Shown here: positions 1 to 8,827 of the stretch, piece by piece
Numbering within the stretch: the stretch's first letter is position 1
Layout: each line of letters begins with the position of its first letter
Source: Allobosea sp. 47.2.35
GTDB lineage: Bacteria; Pseudomonadota; Alphaproteobacteria; Rhizobiales; Beijerinckiaceae
Reading direction: 5' to 3'
DNA: 64,000 nucleotides
NCBI RefSeq assembly: GCF_024655635.1
Contig: NZ_JANLGI010000008.1
Coordinates: forward strand, 150,835-214,834
Program-made: the position numbers and the translations under genes
The notes under the pieces: generated by a model
Database searches by the model: none
Told to the model about the DNA's origin: nothing
Seen by the model: the letters and a program-made list of their open reading frames with translations, nothing else

Positions 1-1133
1 GAGGCCAAGGCCGGGCCGAAGCGCGGGTCCTCCATGAAGGCCGCCGTCACGTCGGCGCGCTGCACCCGCGTCCACACGCGGTCGACGGCGCAGGACTGGC
101 TGCCGCTGCGCAGCGAGACGCCGCCGACCCGGCGCTCGGGATCGAACAGCCAGCCGATGATGAGCACGCCGGTGCCCTCGACCACCGTGACCGAGTCGAT
201 GCCGGCCCGGACCGGCTCCTCCAGCAGGCAGACCGTGTCGCGCCCGTCGAAGCGCTGCGAGGCGCGCTTCAGCTTGTCGGCCGTGGCCTGCGGGGCGGTA
301 CCGCGCTGCAAGCCGTCGCGCAGATGGCCGGGAACCGTGATCGGCTCGAGCAGGACATGACGCTCGTAGACTTCAAGCGCGCGCCAGCCGTCATTGCCGC
401 GGAAATAAAGCCGCTCGATCTCGCCGGGATGCTGGGCGTGGCAATCCTCCAGCAGGCCGAAGAAGCCGCGCGCGCCCTCGCCGAGATCGTCACGCTCGAA
501 GGTCCCGGTTTCGAGATGGGCCGGCGACAGCCCACCATGCGAGATCAGGAGCTTCACGCGCCCGGCGGCGAAATGTGACGTCCAGCCCTGCAGGAAGATG
601 CCGCCGCCCGATCCAGCGATATCGTCGAGCTTACCCATCACCTCGACGAAGCCGCCTGGCCGTGCGACCGTCTGCAGCAGCATCGCCACGGCCCTGAGGC
701 GGCGCGGGTTCGGTGCGCCGGTCAGCAGCACTTCGAGCAAGCCGTCGACCACGCTCGGGAAGGCCTGCCCGGCATCGTCGGCGAGCTCGGAGAGGAAGGC
801 CTGCAGGGGCTGCGGCTTGGGCGCCAAGATCAGGCGTAGCGGCCGGTCGGGGCGGCCGATCAGCAGAGCACCGGTGCCGCTATCGTCGACGCTCGGCGCC
901 GGCGCGAGGCACAGGAAGCCGGTCGCCGCCGAGAGCTCGGCACCGGGCCGGCGCCAGCTCAGCACCATCGTCTGGGCGCGGTTGCGCGGGTTGCCGTCGA
1001 CCGCAACCGGCACCTTCGCCGGAATCGCGTCGCAATGGCTGCGCACGAGGATCGCGTTCTCGCCGAGCGGCGTCCAGGAGACGGTCGGCGCCTGCGCGAT
1101 CGCGGTCCTCTCGGGAACGATGACCTCGCTCAT
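1..1133 (-). CDS. Partial surface-glycan protein, probable N-terminal part of a GT2-type glycosyltransferase (cut by the window edge)
   Basis: This frame is open from an ATG at 1131-1133 to the window edge (377 codons, no stop), so the C-terminus is missing. No catalytic glycosyltransferase motif is visible in the part present. About residues 320-375 carry a module beginning GVLIIGWLFDPERR, which resembles the segment GLLIGGWLRDPDD in the 763-residue glycosyltransferase at 3967-6258. Both proteins also start with a similar several-hundred-residue N-terminal region. By that architecture I infer a paralogous glycosyltransferase whose catalytic domain lies outside the window. It starts 4 nt after the stop of the coiled-coil membrane protein and is probably the last visible gene of the minus-strand glycan operon. 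Family assignment is moderate; the gene itself is well supported by frame and spacing. Confidence 0.7.
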   Translation of the reverse strand, partial: MSEVIVPERTAIAQAPTVSWTPLGENAILVRSHCDAIPAKVPVAVDGNPRNRAQTMVLSWRRPGAELSAATGFLCLAPAPSVDDSGTGALLIGRPDRPLRLILAPKPQPLQAFLSELADDAGQAFPSVVDGLLEVLLTGAPNPRRLRAVAMLLQTVARPGGFVEVMGKLDDIAGSGGGIFLQGWTSHFAAGRVKLLISHGGLSPAHLETGTFERDDLGEGARGFFGLLEDCHAQHPGEIERLYFRGNDGWRALEVYERHVLLEPITVPGHLRDGLQRGTAPQATADKLKRASQRFDGRDTVCLLEEPVRAGIDSVTVVEGTGVLIIGWLFDPERRVGGVSLRSGSQSCAVDRVWTRVQRADVTAAFMEDPRFGPALA

Positions 1134-1137
1134 CGGC

Positions 1138-1890
1138 TCACCCTCCCCACAGGGTGACGGCGAGCGTGACGAAGGACATCACCGCGGCGAGCGCCGAAAG
1201 GAAGCCGAGGATGACGGTGACCTGCCTGAGCGGCGCCCGCGCCTCCTTGCGGATCGCGTCGAGCCGTTCGTCGAAGCCGCGCAAGGTGCCGTCGAAACGC
1301 AACTGGAAAACGTCGAGTTCGCCGAGCCGGCGGACGATCTCGCTCTGGCTCTCGGTCTCGGCCTTGGTCGCCTCGGCCAGCGCGTGGTTCTCTTCGAGCC
1401 GCGCCACGATGCGGTCGAGTTTCTCGTTGAGCTCCTTCTGGGCAAGCTGGCCGCGCCGGTTGAGCGCGATCAGCAATTCGACCTTGTCGAAAAAGCGCGC
1501 CAGCGGCACCGCGATCGCCGCCTCCGCCGCGAGCTCGTCCGCCGCCGGCAGGCGCAGCTCGAACTCAGCGCCGGTCGCAGGCGATATGCCGACGACGCTC
1601 AGCCGGGCGCGCGCCGCGACCAGCGTCTCGTCGAGATCGATCGAGAAGGCGTGCTTGCCGTCACCGATGCCGTTGCGGCGCAGGTCGATACGGCTCTGGT
1701 CGGCCTTCGTTTCCGCGACGACCTTGCCGTCCAGGGAGATCCTGACGGTGATCGCCTCGTCGGGACGGGCCTCGTCCCAGATCCAGCCATGCAGCCGGCT
1801 GCCATCGAGGGCATCGACCCGCCCGTTCAGGCGGGCGGGATTGACGTTGGGCAGGCGGACTTCGTTGTCCTGATGCTGAGCCGTGGTCAT
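1138..1890 (-). CDS. Coiled-coil, tail-anchored membrane protein with N-terminal GW-type beta module
   Basis: The protein has 250 residues. Residues about 18-110 form a small beta-rich module (motif LHGWIWDEARP, later GIGDGKHAF) of a kind often found attached to alphaproteobacterial glycosyltransferases. Residues about 135-225 are rich in Leu/Glu/Arg heptads and look like a coiled coil. Residues about 226-247 are a single hydrophobic segment close to the C-terminus, so the bulk is probably cytoplasmic with a tail anchor. No enzyme motif is visible. It overlaps the upstream GT4 gene by 4 nt (ATGA). Inference: a scaffold or length-control partner for the neighbouring glycosyltransferases. I cannot name a characterised homologue. 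Confidence 0.75.
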   Translation of the reverse strand: MTTAQHQDNEVRLPNVNPARLNGRVDALDGSRLHGWIWDEARPDEAITVRISLDGKVVAETKADQSRIDLRRNGIGDGKHAFSIDLDETLVAARARLSVVGISPATGAEFELRLPAADELAAEAAIAVPLARFFDKVELLIALNRRGQLAQKELNEKLDRIVARLEENHALAEATKAETESQSEIVRRLGELDVFQLRFDGTLRGFDERLDAIRKEARAPLRQVTVILGFLSALAAVMSFVTLAVTLWGG

Positions 1891-3134
1891 GCGGCCTCCG
1901 CGAGCTTGAGGTCATCGAAGAGGGCGAGGTGGCGGCCGGCGCAGTCGGCCAGCGTCGGCTGCTCGGCAACGCCGTGGACGAGGCGCTGCCAGAGGCCGGC
2001 CTCCTCCATCGCCCGGCGCAACGTACGGGCCAGCGCGACCGGATCGCCCGGCCGGACATGCAGCCCGTCGATCTCGTCGCGCACCATCTCGGCCATGCCG
2101 CCGATGGCGCTGACGATCGGCGGGCGGCGATGCTGGAACGCTTCCTGGATGACGAGCGGCGCGTTCTCCCACCAGATCGAGGGCATCACCACCCAGTCAA
2201 CCTCGGCCATCAGGCCGGGCACCTCGTCGCGGGAATAGGGCCCGCAATGGGTAACAACGCCCTCGGCGCCTGCGAGCGCCGCATCGAACGCAGTCGTGAA
2301 GACCTCGCTCTGGAACGGCGCGCCGCCATGGATGCGCAGGGAGAATTCGGTCTCGCCGGAGGCGCGCAGCAACTGCGCCGCCTGCAACAGCGGCAGCACG
2401 CCCTTCCAGGGATTGAGGTTGCCGAAATAGCCGAAGCTGGTACGGCGCCCCTTGGCCTGCCGATACGGCGCGGCCTCCTGTGCCGGGCGGGCATTGGCGA
2501 TGACCTCGATCCGCTCGCTGGCTAAGCCCCAATCGACATAGCGCTGGCGCAGGAAGCGGCTCGGCGCGACGAAGCGGTCGACGGCGGCGAGATGCGTCTT
2601 GATGAAGCGCTCGCGCAGCAGGAAGCGGTCGGAGCCGATCTCGGGGAAGCAGCCATGGCAGGCCGAGGGCGAGGAGCCGTTACAGCGCTGGCGGTCGCCC
2701 GGCCGCACCATCAGCCCGTCATGGTGGCAGATCGGATAGTAGTCGTGCAGCGTCATCACGATCGCCGCCTGCGGCAGCAGCCGTCGCGCCAGCGTCAGGA
2801 ACTCCGCGCCGATCAGCACGAGATGGTGGACGTGGATCACGTCCGGCCGGAACTCCTCCAGTAGCGTCGCGAGGTCCTGCAGCGTGCCGTAATGGTCGAT
2901 CTGGCTCATGTGGAAGCGGTCGTAATGCGCGCTCCACAGCACCACGTCCTCGCCGATCGCCTGCAGCGCCGTGCCGGGATGCGGCCCGCGATGCATCGCA
3001 TTGGTCGCGCCGAGAAACAGAACCTCGCAGCCCTGCTCGCGATAGGCTTGCGACAGGTCATGCGCGAAGATCTCGGTGCCGCCCGGATGCAGCGACGGAT
3101 GGTTATGCGCGACGACGAGAATGCGCCGGCTCAT
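1887..3134 (-). CDS. Glycosyltransferase family 4 (GT-B fold)
   Basis: The protein has 415 residues from the chosen ATG at 3132-3134, which overlaps the upstream methyltransferase stop by 4 nt. A longer frame upstream lies inside that gene and is not used. The N-terminus reads ILVVAHNHPSLHPGGTE, the acceptor-side Rossmann strand and glycine loop of GT4 enzymes. There is a Cys-rich insert (CNGSS..ACHGC) near residue 155. The C-terminal donor half has FGYFGNLNPWKGV and PSIWWENAPLVIQEAF, the usual nucleotide-sugar-binding Glu region. It likely adds a sugar to a surface polysaccharide, glycolipid or glycoprotein. The acceptor cannot be read from sequence. Confidence 0.9.
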   Translation of the reverse strand: MSRRILVVAHNHPSLHPGGTEIFAHDLSQAYREQGCEVLFLGATNAMHRGPHPGTALQAIGEDVVLWSAHYDRFHMSQIDHYGTLQDLATLLEEFRPDVIHVHHLVLIGAEFLTLARRLLPQAAIVMTLHDYYPICHHDGLMVRPGDRQRCNGSSPSACHGCFPEIGSDRFLLRERFIKTHLAAVDRFVAPSRFLRQRYVDWGLASERIEVIANARPAQEAAPYRQAKGRRTSFGYFGNLNPWKGVLPLLQAAQLLRASGETEFSLRIHGGAPFQSEVFTTAFDAALAGAEGVVTHCGPYSRDEVPGLMAEVDWVVMPSIWWENAPLVIQEAFQHRRPPIVSAIGGMAEMVRDEIDGLHVRPGDPVALARTLRRAMEEAGLWQRLVHGVAEQPTLADCAGRHLALFDDLKLAEAA

Positions 3135-3970
3135 GCCACGCCCCCCGGTTGCTTGCCCCCCGGCTTCGTCGCGATCAGCAGGTCCTGGTAATGCGCCGCG
3201 CTGATGCCGCGCCAATGGCCCGGCCTGAGCGCTTCGACGGCGAGCCCGGCCTCAGCCGTCTGCTCCAGCAGGAAGCGGCTGTCGATGCCGGCGGCCGCGA
3301 GCGGCGCCTCGTCGATGGCGTACCAGCCCGGCCCGTCCTGCCAGCGCTTGAACGACAGGCGCTCCTGCCCGGTCGAGGCGCCATCGAGGGCGAAGGCGGT
3401 GAGGAAGAGCCGCCCACCCGGTGAGAGCAGGCGCGCCGCCTCCTGCAGGTAGACCACGAGTTCCTCCGGCGGCAGATGCGTCGCGACCGAGGTCATCGTC
3501 ACGAAGTCGAAGCTGCCATTGGCGAAGCCGAAGCGCACCTCGATGCCCGGTAGCGAACCGGCCGGATTATACAGCGGATGGGCGATGTCGAGCCGCTGGA
3601 AACGGAAGCGCGGATAGGCCGGCGTGATCGTCTGGGCGCACCAGAGGATGCCCTCCATCACCGGATCGACGCCGTCATAGCTGCCGCGCTCGGGGTCGAG
3701 ATACTGCGTCAATGGCACCGCCATGCGGCCGATGCCGCAGCCGATATCGAAGACGCGCTCATCCGGCTTCAGCCGGCCGATGCGGATGAAATGGCCGAGG
3801 AATTCGGCGCCGATGGCGCGATAGTCGCCGTCGCCGACGAAGATCGAATCCGGCGGCGGGTGCGGCATGAAGCGGTTGCTCTGCAGCGAGGCCAGGAGCC
3901 AGTCGAGCTCGGGCCCGACGGAGGCTTCCGCGGGAACTGGCTCCGGTGCGATCTGTCTCAGGGCGGTCAT
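3131..3970 (-). CDS. Class I SAM-dependent methyltransferase
   Basis: The protein has 279 residues. Motif I is VFDIGCGIGRM (about residues 95-105), the S-adenosylmethionine glycine loop. Downstream segments FDFVTMTSVATHL and LLSPGGRLFLTAF fit motifs II and III of small-molecule methyltransferases. It sits between the GT2 and GT4 genes with 4-nt overlaps on both sides. It is therefore translationally coupled to them and probably methylates a sugar or glycan chain end. O-antigen or exopolysaccharide chain capping is one established role for such neighbours. The substrate is inferred from context only. Confidence 0.88.
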   Translation of the reverse strand: MTALRQIAPEPVPAEASVGPELDWLLASLQSNRFMPHPPPDSIFVGDGDYRAIGAEFLGHFIRIGRLKPDERVFDIGCGIGRMAVPLTQYLDPERGSYDGVDPVMEGILWCAQTITPAYPRFRFQRLDIAHPLYNPAGSLPGIEVRFGFANGSFDFVTMTSVATHLPPEELVVYLQEAARLLSPGGRLFLTAFALDGASTGQERLSFKRWQDGPGWYAIDEAPLAAAGIDSRFLLEQTAEAGLAVEALRPGHWRGISAAHYQDLLIATKPGGKQPGGVA

Positions 3971-6258
3971 GCGGCGGTCGCTCTCCTGAAGGTGAAGCGG
4001 GGAACAAGGTCGGGCTCGGCAGGTGCCGGGGCCGGCAGCGCCAGTTCCGGCGCGGAGGTCTCGAAGGCCTGCATCAGCGCCTCGATCTGGGCGCCCCAGC
4101 GTTGGCTCTGGAGCCAGGCATTGTGCTGGGAGGCGGCGCCGCGCGTGTAGTCGATGCTACGCGCGATCGATTGCCGTTCGAGATGGTAGAGCGCGACATC
4201 CGGGACATAGAGGATGCCGAAGCCGGCGCGCCTGATCTTGAGGCAGAGATCGCTGTCCTCGTAATCGCCGATCACATAGCTCTCGTCGAAGCCGCCGAGT
4301 TCCTCGTAGAGATCGCGCGCCATCACGATACAGGCGCCGGTGACCCCCGGTACGGGCCGTTCGACGTTCGCCGGCGCATAGCTGCCGGGCATGCCCTTGA
4401 AGTAATGATGGTTGAGCCAGGTGCCTTTGCTGTCGCGCTTGAAGAACAACCCCGCATGCTGCAGCGAATTGTCGTCATAGAGCAGCTTCGGCCCGACGGC
4501 GCCGACTTTTGCGCGACGATCGAGCCGGGCGATCAAGCCCTCGAGCCAGCCATTGCCGGTCGGAATCACGTCGGAGTTGACGAGGGCGAGCGCCTCGCTG
4601 CGGGCTACGGCAGCCCCGGCATTGCAGGCGGCCGAGAAGCCGCCATTGCGCCGCATCGCGACGAGCTGCATCGGCAAGCCATAGGCGAGATGCAGGCCGC
4701 CGAGCAGATGCGCGACCTCGGCTTCGTGCTCGGGCGAGTCGAGCACATAGATCAGCTCGGCATGCTCCGAGAACCACGGATCGCCGGCGAAGGCCGCGAC
4801 CTGCACGCGCAGGAAATCATAGACGCGGTAGAGCGGGATCACGACCGAAGCCTTCGGCCGCGCCGGCAATTGCCCATACGCCTTGACGACCGGTCCCGGC
4901 CGGCTGTCGCGCAAATCCTCCTGGCAGGCGGCGAGGATCGGCGCGAGCGTCGTCTCGATCATCTCCGCGGTGAGGTATTGCGGCGGAATCGCCGCCAGCG
5001 CCCTCGCCCGGATCGTCACGGCATCGGCTGGCTGCACCGGCGGGCGCAATGTCAGCGTCGTTCCGGATTTCAGCTTGATCTCGCAGCGCGGCTGCAACAC
5101 CGGCGCGCCGCCGGCATAATCGGCAGCGAAACCCGCGAACCCCGTCCCGGCGCGCGTCTCGCCATCCGCACCCGTCGGCAGGCGCACGGGGAAACGCTGC
5201 AACCGCGAGAGCATCGCGATCGGCTCGCCGTTGCCGCGATGGAGCAGCACTTCTTCGAGGAGATCGTCGGGATCGCGCAGCCAGCCGCCGATCAGCAGCC
5301 CGGCGCGGTTGCAGACGGCAAGATCAAGCTCGGCAGCGGGCAGGTCGTCGCTGCGGCGCACATGCTGCACGGCGAGCGGCACGCGCCGCTGCATCTCGAT
5401 GGCAAGCAGGCGGCCCTGCTCCGACAGCCCGGCAAGCTGCTCGACGACCCAGTTGCGCAAACCATCGCGGCTTGCGGCCTTGCCGGCCCACCAGCGGCCG
5501 AGCGAAGGCGCGGACTGCCGGCCGGGCAGCGCGCGCAGCACCAGCGAGCGCTCGCCTTGCAAGATCAGTAATCCACCGCCGCGGCTCGGCGGAGCGTCCA
5601 GCACAAGATGGGCCTCGCGCCTGCCGCTGCGATCGGCCGCGCCAAGGCGGGCCTTGAGATCGAGGCGCGTCAGCCCCGCGCCATCGAGACGGGCGACGCC
5701 CTGCAAGGCGCCGAAATCGGCGGGCACGACCGTCTCGAACAGCCATTGCCCCTCGACCAGCGCCGCAGTCGGCTGCATCGCGATAGGCTTCGGGAACAAG
5801 GTCAGCAGGAACTGGCGCAGGAAGGACAGGTAATTCGGGATCGCGGCGAGGCCGAACAGGGGCGGCCAGGCCCGGACCAGCGCATTGGCGAGCGTCAGGC
5901 GCGCCTGCGGCGTCAGGTCCTTGAGGATTTCAGCCGGGTCGGCGAGGCCGTGGACCAGCGTCGGATCGAAGCCGGCCGTCACCTCGCCTTGCGGACCATG
6001 GTCGCTGAGGGTCGCGACGACATTGTCATGGCCGGCGGAGCGGAAGGCGACGGCGAGCCGCTCGCGTCCATCGCGCAGGCCGAGCGAGATCGAGGCCGCG
6101 GGCAGGCGCCGGCCGCTGGCCGTGAGCGCGATCGCGGGCTTGCCGAAGGGCGAGGCCTCAAGCGTCCAGCAGAGCAGGAAGACCGAGCCGCCGAGGCGGT
6201 GGAGTTCGAGCTGGGCAGGCGGTGTCGTCGCCATCGCGACGGGCGCGAGAGAAAGCAT
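3967..6258 (-). CDS. Large GT2 glycosyltransferase with N-terminal accessory region
   Basis: The protein has 763 residues from the ATG at 6256-6258, preceded by AGGA. A longer in-frame start near 6387 would cross the hairpin described below and lacks a ribosome site. The first ~480 residues hold an accessory region with the GW module (GLLIGGWLRDPDD). The last ~280 residues are a GT-A fold family 2 domain: KASVVIPLYRVYDFL, LALVNSDVIPTG (the DxD-like metal site is NSD), and FDESYVIGDYEDSDLCLKIRRAG, a GT2 ED-rich catalytic segment. It resembles rhamnosyl or other chain-extending transferases of surface polysaccharides. Its stop overlaps the methyltransferase start. Confidence 0.88.
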   Translation of the reverse strand: MLSLAPVAMATTPPAQLELHRLGGSVFLLCWTLEASPFGKPAIALTASGRRLPAASISLGLRDGRERLAVAFRSAGHDNVVATLSDHGPQGEVTAGFDPTLVHGLADPAEILKDLTPQARLTLANALVRAWPPLFGLAAIPNYLSFLRQFLLTLFPKPIAMQPTAALVEGQWLFETVVPADFGALQGVARLDGAGLTRLDLKARLGAADRSGRREAHLVLDAPPSRGGGLLILQGERSLVLRALPGRQSAPSLGRWWAGKAASRDGLRNWVVEQLAGLSEQGRLLAIEMQRRVPLAVQHVRRSDDLPAAELDLAVCNRAGLLIGGWLRDPDDLLEEVLLHRGNGEPIAMLSRLQRFPVRLPTGADGETRAGTGFAGFAADYAGGAPVLQPRCEIKLKSGTTLTLRPPVQPADAVTIRARALAAIPPQYLTAEMIETTLAPILAACQEDLRDSRPGPVVKAYGQLPARPKASVVIPLYRVYDFLRVQVAAFAGDPWFSEHAELIYVLDSPEHEAEVAHLLGGLHLAYGLPMQLVAMRRNGGFSAACNAGAAVARSEALALVNSDVIPTGNGWLEGLIARLDRRAKVGAVGPKLLYDDNSLQHAGLFFKRDSKGTWLNHHYFKGMPGSYAPANVERPVPGVTGACIVMARDLYEELGGFDESYVIGDYEDSDLCLKIRRAGFGILYVPDVALYHLERQSIARSIDYTRGAASQHNAWLQSQRWGAQIEALMQAFETSAPELALPAPAPAEPDLVPRFTFRRATAA

Positions 6259-6280
6259 TGGGGCGTTCCTGCGGCACGGA

Positions 6281-6339
6281 AAATCCCGGAGCGCATGCGG
6301 AAAGCGGGGGAGGCTTTCCGGGGGCGTGCGCGCTCCGGG
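6281..6339 (-). terminator. Nested hairpin terminator after the RTX gene
   Basis: An outer 10-bp perfect inverted repeat (CCCGGAGCGC at 6285-6294, GCGCTCCGGG at 6330-6339) encloses an inner 8-bp stem (CGGAAAGC at 6298-6305, GCTTTCCG at 6313-6320). Read on the minus strand the structure is followed directly by ATTTT. It lies between the RTX stop at 6393 and the GT2 start at 6258, so it would end or attenuate RTX transcription before the glycan genes. Confidence 0.72.
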
Positions 6340-6392
6340 AGCTGCGAGCCTCCCGCCCGGCCGCAGCGGCCGAGCGAGAGGCAGCATCAGGA

Positions 6393-7187
6393 TCAGGCGA
6401 CCGTGAAGTAGGAGTTCGGATCGGCCTGAACGTCTTCGGCGGAGACGCCGACCAGGGTCAGGGTGTCGCCATTGCCGAGATCGACGACGGTGTTGCCGCC
6501 GACGGTGGTGGCGCGCGCCGCGACGTCTTCTGCCGAGCTGATGCCCGTGCCGTTGATGTCGGACGCGATCTGCAGCATGTCCGAGCCGGCCTCGAAATCG
6601 AGGACGACGTCGTTGCCGCCGCCACCCTCGAACACGAAGGTGTCGCTGCCGGCACCGCCCTGCAGGATGTCGTTGCCGGCACCGCCGAACAGCATGTCGT
6701 CGCCAGCGCCACCCTGCAGGATGTCGTTGCCCTCGCCGCCATTGAGGATGTCGGCCCCGTCACCGCCCTGAAGGACGTCGTTTCCGGCGCCACCCTGGAG
6801 GATATCGTCGCCGGGCCCGCCCTGCAGGATGTCGTTGCCTTCACCGCCGATCAGGACATCGTCGCCGTTATTGCCGCGCAGGATATCGTCGCCCGCGCCG
6901 CCGGTGAGGATGTCGTTGCCCTCGCCGCCGAACAGGGCGTCATTACCCTCATCGCCGGACAGGACATCGTCGCCAAGCCCGCCGAACAGGGTATCGTTAC
7001 CCTCGCCGCCGAACAGGGCGTCATTGCCGCCGTCGCCGAACAGCGTGTCGTCGCCTTCCTCGCCGAACAGGGAATCGACCTGATCCCCACCCTTGACGAT
7101 ATCGTCGCCAGCTCCGGCGAGAATCACGTCACTGAAACGACTCCCAATCAAAAAGTCGTCGAATGCACTTCCTTCGATCGTCGCCAT
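6393..7187 (-). CDS. Small RTX calcium-binding protein, likely type I secretion cargo
   Basis: The protein has 264 residues from the ATG at 7185-7187, preceded by a strong AGGAGG. A short N-terminus (MATIEGSAFDDFLIG) is followed by about 17-18 nonapeptide units of the form GGxGxDxLx, the parallel beta-roll that folds on binding Ca2+ outside the cell. The C-terminal ~70 residues have no repeats, are acidic and hydrophobic, and end SYFTVA, typical of an uncleaved type I secretion signal. No protease, lipase or adhesin domain is visible, so it is almost pure beta-roll. The exporter and adaptor lie directly upstream on the same strand. Inference: secreted surface or matrix protein. Confidence 0.9.
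   Translation of the reverse strand: MATIEGSAFDDFLIGSRFSDVILAGAGDDIVKGGDQVDSLFGEEGDDTLFGDGGNDALFGGEGNDTLFGGLGDDVLSGDEGNDALFGGEGNDILTGGAGDDILRGNNGDDVLIGGEGNDILQGGPGDDILQGGAGNDVLQGGDGADILNGGEGNDILQGGAGDDMLFGGAGNDILQGGAGSDTFVFEGGGGNDVVLDFEAGSDMLQIASDINGTGISSAEDVAARATTVGGNTVVDLGNGDTLTLVGVSAEDVQADPNSYFTVA
6640..7140 (-). repeat. 27-bp tandem repeats encoding RTX nonapeptides
   Basis: Roughly 17-18 imperfect 27-bp units inside the RTX gene each encode a GGxGNDxLx-type nonapeptide. Unit sequence varies mainly at third positions and at residues 2, 6 and 8, so the array is old enough to have diverged. Unit number may vary between strains. Confidence 0.85.
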
Positions 7188-7471
7188 ACGGCACCTCCTG
7201 GGCGATCTGGTGAACCTGGAACGTTCTGCGGCCGCACCGCAAAACGGAAAGACCAGGACATTTCCGACAGCGATCAATAGATCAGACTGTCGCTCGACCA
7301 CATGAGAATTGCTCAATAGATGCGCTGCAGCAAGAGATTTATTGTGACGATTTTGCGATGCAGCATGATTTAGACTTTATTTTACGATCGATATTCCATC
7401 AGTATTCGACAAGAAATACTTCCAAAATCGAAATATGCCGATAACAGGCTGCCGCAGCGCCAAAAGCGCGC
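7188..7471 (-). promoter_or_regulatory. AT-rich leader/promoter region of the RTX gene
   Basis: This 284-nt gap between the exporter operon and the RTX gene is markedly more AT-rich than its surroundings (for example around 7330-7430). It holds the AGGAGG ribosome site at its RTX end. I see no confident -35/-10 pair or strong terminator. Base composition and gap length suggest that the RTX gene has its own promoter. Confidence 0.4.
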
Positions 7472-8827
7472 TCAATCCTCGCGGAAAGCTCGGTTGAAGC
7501 TGTCGGTGATCGGCGAGAGCAGGTAGTCGATGGCGCGGCGCGCGCCGTTGACGATCATGACCTCGGCGGTCATGCCGGCATGCAGCGAGACCTTGTAGTC
7601 GCGCAGGCTGTCCGGATCGATCTCGGCTCGCACCACGAAATAGGGCGCGCCGGTCTTCTCGTCGATCAACTGGTCCGGCGCGACATAGCTCACCTTGGCC
7701 TGCAAGGGGGGCAGCAGGCGCGAGTTGAACGCCGTCAGGCGCACGCGCGTCGTGGAACCGATCTTCACTGCGTCGATGTCGCGCGGATCAACCTTGGCCT
7801 CGACGATCAGCGGCTCGTGCTCCGGCACGATGTCGAGGATCGCCTCGCCTGCCGCGATCACGCTGCCGGCGGTGCGCATCCGGATGTTGGCGACGACGCC
7901 CTCCTGCGGCGAGGTCACCACCAGTCGGCGCAACACGTCTTCGGCCTGAACAATACGCTCGGTCACCTCCGAGAGCAGAAGCTGGCCTTCCTGAATCTCC
8001 CCGCCGATATCGTTCTGCCGCTCGAGGCTGATCGAGAGAATTTCGAGATTGGCGCCGGCAACCGCCTGCTCGGCCTTGGCCTTGCGCGCGGTGAGTTCGC
8101 CGGCCTTGCCGGACAATTCGCTCTGCTTGGTCTGGAGCTCGACGAGCTGGCTGCGCTTGGCGTAACGCTTCTCGTAGAGCTCGGCCATGATCCTGGCCTC
8201 CTCGTCGATCAGCGAGCGCTGCTGCGTGGTGGCGTCGATCTGGGCCTTCAGCGCGTCCGACTCCGCCTGATGCTGCTCGATGACGCGCTGCTGGATATGG
8301 ACCTTGCCGTCATGGACCTGCGCGCGGGACTTGAACAGGCCCTGCTCGGCCCGGAGCACCTCGCGCGCGATCGGTGACTCCATCCGCGCGATATCGGCGG
8401 GAAAGGCGATCTCGCCGGCGCCTGTCTGCTCGGCCCGCAGGCGCGCGAGCTTGGCTTCAAGCCCGATGCGCTTGGCCTGCAATTGCTGCAATTCGGCGCG
8501 CTGGCGCGCATCCTCCAGCCGCAGCAGCGGCTCGTCCCGCGCGACACGCTCGCCTTCCGCCTTGAGCAGGGTCTTGAGGATACCGCCTTCGAGATGGCTA
8601 ACGGTCTTACGCTTGCTGTCGACTGCGACGAGGCCGGGTGCGACGGCGGCATTGTCGAGCCGTGCCGTCACCGCCCAGGCGCCGAAACCGCCGAAGCCGA
8701 CGCCGATCGCGGCGACGCCGGCCAGCACGAGGTTGCGCAGGCTCGGCATGCGCTCCTCGGGGATTTCCGGCTCGATCTGCACGGTGAGCGAGTGCTCGGG
8801 GCGCTTGATCAGGGAACGTCCGGTCAT
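7472..8827 (-). CDS. HlyD-family periplasmic adaptor of a type I secretion system
   Basis: The protein has 451 residues. A cytoplasmic N-terminus precedes one membrane segment (about residues 30-52). Next comes the biotinyl-lipoyl-like half motif AVDSKRKTVSHLEGGIL, a long coiled-coil hairpin (about residues 110-290), the second lipoyl half SPQEGVVANIRMRTAGSVI, and a C-terminal beta domain. Length and order match PrtE/HlyD-type adaptors that join the inner-membrane ABC exporter to an outer-membrane TolC channel. Its start overlaps the exporter stop by 4 nt. No TolC-like gene is in the window. Confidence 0.93.
   Translation of the reverse strand: MTGRSLIKRPEHSLTVQIEPEIPEERMPSLRNLVLAGVAAIGVGFGGFGAWAVTARLDNAAVAPGLVAVDSKRKTVSHLEGGILKTLLKAEGERVARDEPLLRLEDARQRAELQQLQAKRIGLEAKLARLRAEQTGAGEIAFPADIARMESPIAREVLRAEQGLFKSRAQVHDGKVHIQQRVIEQHQAESDALKAQIDATTQQRSLIDEEARIMAELYEKRYAKRSQLVELQTKQSELSGKAGELTARKAKAEQAVAGANLEILSISLERQNDIGGEIQEGQLLLSEVTERIVQAEDVLRRLVVTSPQEGVVANIRMRTAGSVIAAGEAILDIVPEHEPLIVEAKVDPRDIDAVKIGSTTRVRLTAFNSRLLPPLQAKVSYVAPDQLIDEKTGAPYFVVRAEIDPDSLRDYKVSLHAGMTAEVMIVNGARRAIDYLLSPITDSFNRAFRED

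Noticed and set aside
598..2238. Long plus-strand open frame (546 codons) opposite the glycan genes
   Set aside because: It lies antisense to three genes with good starts, overlaps and motifs. Its product is Arg/Ala/Ser-rich without domains, as expected from GC-rich third positions.
6640..7140. Possible CRISPR-like or satellite array
   Set aside because: The 27-bp periodicity is fully explained by coding nonapeptide units without spacers.
6222..7280. Plus-strand open frame with Val/Ala-rich repeats opposite the RTX gene
   Set aside because: The repeats are the mirror of the RTX 27-bp units on the other strand. The RTX frame has the AGGAGG site and a true beta-roll motif.
7440..7471. Terminator after the HlyD-like gene
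   Set aside because: GCGC-CAAAA-GCGC and GGCTGC-type stems here are short and lack a T-run on the minus strand.
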